Positions 6,452 to 8,918 of a stretch of DNA of 8,918 nt are shown piece by piece. How positions within the stretch are numbered: the first letter of the stretch is position 1; every line of letters starts with the position of its first letter. The stretch is from JAKBCQ01 sp021807585 (lineage in GTDB: Bacteria > Planctomycetota > Planctomycetia > Isosphaerales > Isosphaeraceae): positions 1 through 8,918 of the forward strand of contig DAHWFG010000045.1 in assembly GCA_027325115.1 (NCBI GenBank), written 5' to 3'. Made by a program: the position numbers and the translations under genes. Under the pieces are notes generated by a model, which saw only the letters and a list, made by a program, of their open reading frames with translations, was not told the origin of the DNA and made no database searches.

Positions 6452-7579
6452 TTATTTTTTCGTCTCTTCTTTTTTGGCGGGGATTCCCTCGGCTTTCTTT
6501 TCGAGATCGTCGAAGCTGACGCCGGAGAAGAGGTCTTCGGCTTCGTGGCCGCTCGTTTTGATGGGCGGCGCTTTGGCGAGCGAAGCCGCGACCTCGACGC
6601 GAAGCGCCCTGAGCATCGGGTAGATCTTGGCGTACGCGGCGCGTTGCTTGGCGCCGGCCGCCTGGCCGAAGCGAAGATTGAATGAGTTCATAAAAACAAG
6701 TAATTGATCAAGCGTGATTTCGGGATGCGTTTCCACCCCCGAAAGGAGCACGCTCAAGGCGGGGGTTTCGAGCATGTCGATAAGCCCCAGAAGCGCCTTG
6801 AGGTAACGATCGGAGGCGACGAGATCGCGGCTGTTTTTGGGGTAAAGCTTGACGGCCTTGGCGTGGGCGGATTCGACGATTTTCTTGGCCTCGGCGATCG
6901 TCGCGGCGTCGGGTTCGCCGCCGTTTTCGAGCTGCGATCGGAGTTTGAGGTGAATCGCCTTGAGCGCTGCGCGATCGGAATCGAACGCCGAGGTCATGAG
7001 CGCTTTCGGGGGCTCTCCCTTCGTCAATTGATGAATCGAGCTCGTGATGCCGGCTCGCGCCGCCTGGAAGGGGATGTCGCGAACGGTTTCGCCGCCGACG
7101 ATCGCCTTGGCGGATTTCATCGCTCGATAATAGGCTCTCGGATCGGTAATCTCGTCGACCGCGACGTTGAGCGCCGAACCCGAATCGATATCGCGTTGAT
7201 CGGGGTTCTCGCGCAAGCGTCGATCGATATCCGCCTGTGCTTTTTTGGATCGCTTTTCGCGCCGCGCGACGGTCTCGCCGTATTGTCGGTTCGCCTCTTG
7301 TTGCGATAGAAAGATATATTGATTCCATCGCATCACGGTGTCGGCGTCGATCGAATTGGCGACCGCGGTCTGATGATTGTAAACCCCCGCTCCCGCGGCG
7401 AACGCTCCCATTCCTCTGGCGAGATCTCCTTCGACGGTTCCGCCGACATTTCCCCAGCCTCCCCAGCCGAAACCACCGAAAGGATCGGGATACATGAATT
7501 GAGCGCTCGCGTGGAGCGCGTAGCCCGTGAGCAATACCGCCGGAACGAGCGTCGATATCCAGCCGATTCGTCGTCGCAT
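6452..7579 (-). CDS. Secreted hypothetical protein, 375 aa
   Basis: The function is unknown. The frame is open up to another ATG at 7696, but the start at 7579 has the ribosome-binding site AGAGG 6 bases before it. That start also places a signal peptide at the N-terminus: MRRR, hydrophobic residues 5-22, probable cleavage after ASA at 26. The mature protein begins with a short Gly/Trp/Phe-rich patch (FGGFGWGGWGNVGG, about 34-47). A Gly/Ala segment with an N-H-Q-T-A-V-A-N pattern (about 58-75) follows, of a kind I associate with secreted planctomycete proteins. The rest is helical and charged, with a likely coiled-coil or extended helix around the residues QQEANRQYGETVARREKRSK. The C-terminus is Lys/Glu-rich (KKEETKK). 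No enzyme motif is visible. It is convergent with the DUF1501 gene and divergent from the esterase, so it is a single-gene unit. The gene call is firm. Confidence 0.88.
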   Translation of the reverse strand: MRRRIGWISTLVPAVLLTGYALHASAQFMYPDPFGGFGWGGWGNVGGTVEGDLARGMGAFAAGAGVYNHQTAVANSIDADTVMRWNQYIFLSQQEANRQYGETVARREKRSKKAQADIDRRLRENPDQRDIDSGSALNVAVDEITDPRAYYRAMKSAKAIVGGETVRDIPFQAARAGITSSIHQLTKGEPPKALMTSAFDSDRAALKAIHLKLRSQLENGGEPDAATIAEAKKIVESAHAKAVKLYPKNSRDLVASDRYLKALLGLIDMLETPALSVLLSGVETHPEITLDQLLVFMNSFNLRFGQAAGAKQRAAYAKIYPMLRALRVEVAASLAKAPPIKTSGHEAEDLFSGVSFDDLEKKAEGIPAKKEETKK

Positions 7580-7585
7580 GGTGAA

Positions 7586-7590
7586 CCTCT
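7586..7590 (-). promoter_or_regulatory. Ribosome-binding site that fixes the start at 7579
   Basis: Read on the minus strand, AGAGG stands 6 bases before the ATG at 7579-7577. It supports this start over the in-frame ATG at 7696, which would bury the signal peptide 39 residues into the protein. Confidence 0.7.
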
Positions 7591-7694
7591 CGCAAGGGAT
7601 CGGAGATCGTCGATCCTCGCGCGGCGCAATCGTGGGCGTCGTCGTGGAATCGAAACGAAGTGTCACATCGAATAAGTCGTCCAACGAGGTTATC

Positions 7695-7847
7695 ATGAGC
7701 GATTCATCGGGTCAATTTAGCGGCGATCATTTCCAAAAATGGCGGGGTGATTCGCCGTTCGTCTCGCGAGGCGGCGGAGAAAACACGATCGAGTTTCAGC
7801 CTTCGAGCGGTTCCAATCTCGACGGCAATTCTCGAATCACGGTCTGA
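7695..7847 (+). CDS. Possible small protein, 50 aa
   Basis: This is a candidate only. ATG 7695 has the ribosome-binding site GAGG (7686-7689) 5 bases upstream, and the frame runs 50 codons to TGA 7845-7847. The product starts MSDSSGQFSGDHFQKWRGDS. It is hydrophilic, Ser/Gly/Asp-rich, and has no signal peptide, membrane segment or cysteine, so it would be a soluble cytoplasmic peptide. Unlike the long open frames nearby it is not arginine-dominated, which is mild support for real coding. Third-position G/C is only modest (about 60% by eye), weaker than in the large genes. A minus-strand frame also covers the region, at 7704-7910. I do not recognise the sequence. Confidence 0.33.
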   Translation: MSDSSGQFSGDHFQKWRGDSPFVSRGGGENTIEFQPSSGSNLDGNSRITV

Positions 7848-8047
7848 GAGGATCGATGATCGGTCGAGGTTCGACGTTCGCGACGAATCGCCGGGCCGAT
7901 TGCAACCCACTCGACGCTATTGCCTGAAGGGGCGTGCCGCGTCGTCTTCGCTACGATCGATTCAAGAATCGCTCGCGGGGGATTGCGTGCGACGAAGTTT
8001 GGTAGCGATCGGGACGACCGCGCTCTTTCCTTTCGAGTTCAACGTAT

Positions 8048-8064
8048 CCGAAAACCGTTTTCGG
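8048..8064. promoter_or_regulatory. Short perfect palindrome upstream of the esterase, possible operator
   Basis: CCGAAAA and TTTTCGG flank a central CCG, forming a perfect 7-bp dyad that ends 33 bases before the esterase ATG. The shape recalls LacI-type operators (AAAA near a central CG), although the 3-base centre makes the symmetry odd-numbered. It may bind a regulator near or downstream of the promoter. No regulator gene is in the window. Confidence 0.35.
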
Positions 8065-8097
8065 TTCGATCGAACGTTCCAACCTGGAGATTCCACG

Positions 8098-8918
8098 ATG
8101 ATTTCGACGAAGGCGTATCGGTTATGGATCGCATTCGCGTGTTTATTTGTCTCCGCGATCGCGACGTCGTCGGCGCCGGCACAACCGCCTCGGCGCGAGC
8201 CCACGCCCAACGACACGCTCAAATCGACCGAGGTCGGCGCCGACCGCAAGGTGACGTTTCGGATTTACGCTCCCAAGGCGAGCCGGGTGACGGTGGGAGG
8301 GGATTTCGGCCAGGGGGGAGCGATGACGAAAGACGAGAAGGGTGTTTGGTCGCTCACGGTCGGTCCGCTCGACGCCGATTTTTACAGCTACACGTTCAAC
8401 GTCGACGGGGTACGAACGGTCGATCCCAAAAATCCGTTGATTAAACAGGGAATCTCGTCGCTCGACAGCATGTTCCTCGTACCAGGCGAAACCGCCGAGT
8501 TCGAGACGACGAAAGACGTTCCCCACGGCGAGATCCGGTCGGCGTGGTATCGCTCGGGAACGCTCAACACTTTAAGACGTATCCATGTTTACACTCCTCC
8601 GGGTTATGACGAAAGCTCGGATACGTATCCGGTGTTGTATTTGCTGCACGGCGCGGGGGACGACGATTCGGGCTGGAGCACGATCGGTCGCGCGGGGTTC
8701 ATCGTCGACAACCTTCTCGCCGATCACAAAGCCGTTCCGTTCATCATCGTCAACCCCAACGGAAGCCTCCCGCCTCCCGCGGAATTCGCGAACACCACCC
8801 CCGAGCAACGCCGCTCTCCCGAGTTCCGAGGCCGGATGGAGGCGCTCCAAAACCGCTTCTCCGACGAACTCCTCAAAGAAATCGTCCCCTTCGTCGAAAA
8901 ACACTACCGAGTCAAAAA
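8098..8918 (+). CDS. Secreted CE1-like esterase with N-terminal E-set domain, partial
   Basis: The gene runs off the right edge, with 273 codons visible. The start is ATG 8098, with GGAGA at 8086-8090 placed 7 bases before it. Residues 1-28 form a signal peptide (hydrophobic 9-22, cleavage after APA). Residues about 44-125 match an Ig-like E-set/CBM48-type domain: FRIYAPKASRVTVGGDF, then GVWSLTVGPLDADFYSYTFNVDG, then VDPKNP. From about 145 comes an alpha/beta-hydrolase of the esterase D/feruloyl-esterase (CE1) type. It shows RRIHVYTPPGYD, YPVLYLLHGAGDDDSGW with the oxyanion-region HG at 184-185, and FIIVNPNG. The nucleophile GxSxG and the catalytic Asp and His lie beyond the window, so activity cannot be judged. 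Family members usually hydrolyse ester bonds on polysaccharides or small esters, so a role in carbohydrate side-chain removal is an inference. The gene is divergent from its left neighbour. Confidence 0.9.
   Translation, partial: MISTKAYRLWIAFACLFVSAIATSSAPAQPPRREPTPNDTLKSTEVGADRKVTFRIYAPKASRVTVGGDFGQGGAMTKDEKGVWSLTVGPLDADFYSYTFNVDGVRTVDPKNPLIKQGISSLDSMFLVPGETAEFETTKDVPHGEIRSAWYRSGTLNTLRRIHVYTPPGYDESSDTYPVLYLLHGAGDDDSGWSTIGRAGFIVDNLLADHKAVPFIIVNPNGSLPPPAEFANTTPEQRRSPEFRGRMEALQNRFSDELLKEIVPFVEKHYRVK

Larger units (their letters stand above)
7580..8097. other. Divergent intergenic region, 518 bp
   Basis: This region separates the minus-strand secreted protein from the plus-strand esterase, so it should hold promoters for both. 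I see no convincing -35/-10 pairs in either direction. It contains one possible small gene (7695-7847) and one clean short palindrome (8048-8064). Several longer open frames cross it, but they have arginine/serine-rich shadow-like translations or lack start signals. Confidence 0.5.

Noticed and set aside
6704..7309. 201-residue open frame on the plus strand
   Set aside because: It is antisense to the minus-strand secreted protein, whose signal peptide and ribosome-binding site are convincing; the composition here is shadow-like (Arg/Gly/Asp).
7580..7696. N-terminal extension of the minus-strand secreted protein to the ATG at 7696
   Set aside because: The extension is not signal-like and would bury a clear signal peptide; AGAGG before 7579 supports the shorter form.
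7958..7971. Short dyad CGATTC-AA-GAATCG
   Set aside because: A 6-bp dyad is expected by chance in a sequence rich in CGAT words, and nothing else supports a function.
7920..8444. 174-residue plus-strand open frame from a TTG
   Set aside because: It overlaps the esterase start in another frame, has no ribosome-binding site and has a shadow-like Arg-rich composition.
8572..8904. 110-residue minus-strand open frame at the right edge
   Set aside because: It is antisense to the esterase catalytic domain, whose motifs are clear on the plus strand.
1..8918. CRISPR arrays, tRNA/rRNA genes, transposase or phage genes
   Set aside because: I looked for regularly spaced repeats, tRNA-like cloverleaf ends and mobile-element protein motifs and found none; the only repeat structure is the 103-bp palindrome.

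Overview
The window most likely comes from a member of the Planctomycetota. The main reason is the adjacent pair of genes encoding a PSCyt1-PSCyt2-PSD1 (DUF1549/DUF1553) protein and a Tat-exported DUF1501 protein. This arrangement is typical of planctomycetes and their relatives and rare elsewhere. Two further secreted proteins look like planctomycete-restricted hypotheticals, which by recall suggests an Isosphaera-like lineage, but I could not test that. Base composition is moderately GC-rich (roughly 58-60% by eye, not counted), and short AT-rich islands lie between genes.

Layout from left to right: (1) the C-terminal end of an unidentified gene (3-284, +); (2) a secreted, largely helical 504-residue protein of unknown function (385-1899, +), followed by a stem-loop; (3) a 378-bp intergenic stretch that holds a striking 103-bp imperfect palindrome with an AT-rich core, then three spaced ATTCGGT heptamers; (4) the PSCyt1-PSCyt2-PSD1 gene (2278-4881, +) and the DUF1501 gene (4920-6356, +), probably one transcription unit; (5) a strong stem-loop between convergent genes (6370-6415); (6) a secreted 375-residue protein of unknown function on the minus strand (6452-7579); (7) a 518-bp divergent intergenic region with a possible 50-residue small gene and a short operator-like palindrome; (8) the start of a secreted CE1-like esterase with an N-terminal Ig-like (E-set) domain (8098 to the window edge, +).

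How the genes may work together: nearly every gene carries an export signal, so this is a cell-envelope or periplasm-facing region. The PSCyt/PSD1 and DUF1501 products form a recurrent but biochemically uncharacterised pair. One has two CxxCH haem-attachment motifs and the other has an alkaline-phosphatase/sulfatase-like fold. The esterase could fit polysaccharide or ester-linked side-chain breakdown, but it is separated by convergent and divergent boundaries and need not be co-regulated. I found no tRNA, rRNA, CRISPR array, transposase or phage gene. The features most worth a second look are the 103-bp palindromic element in front of the PSCyt gene, the uncharacterised PSCyt/DUF1501 pair, and a very strong excess of the hexamer CGATCG throughout the window.
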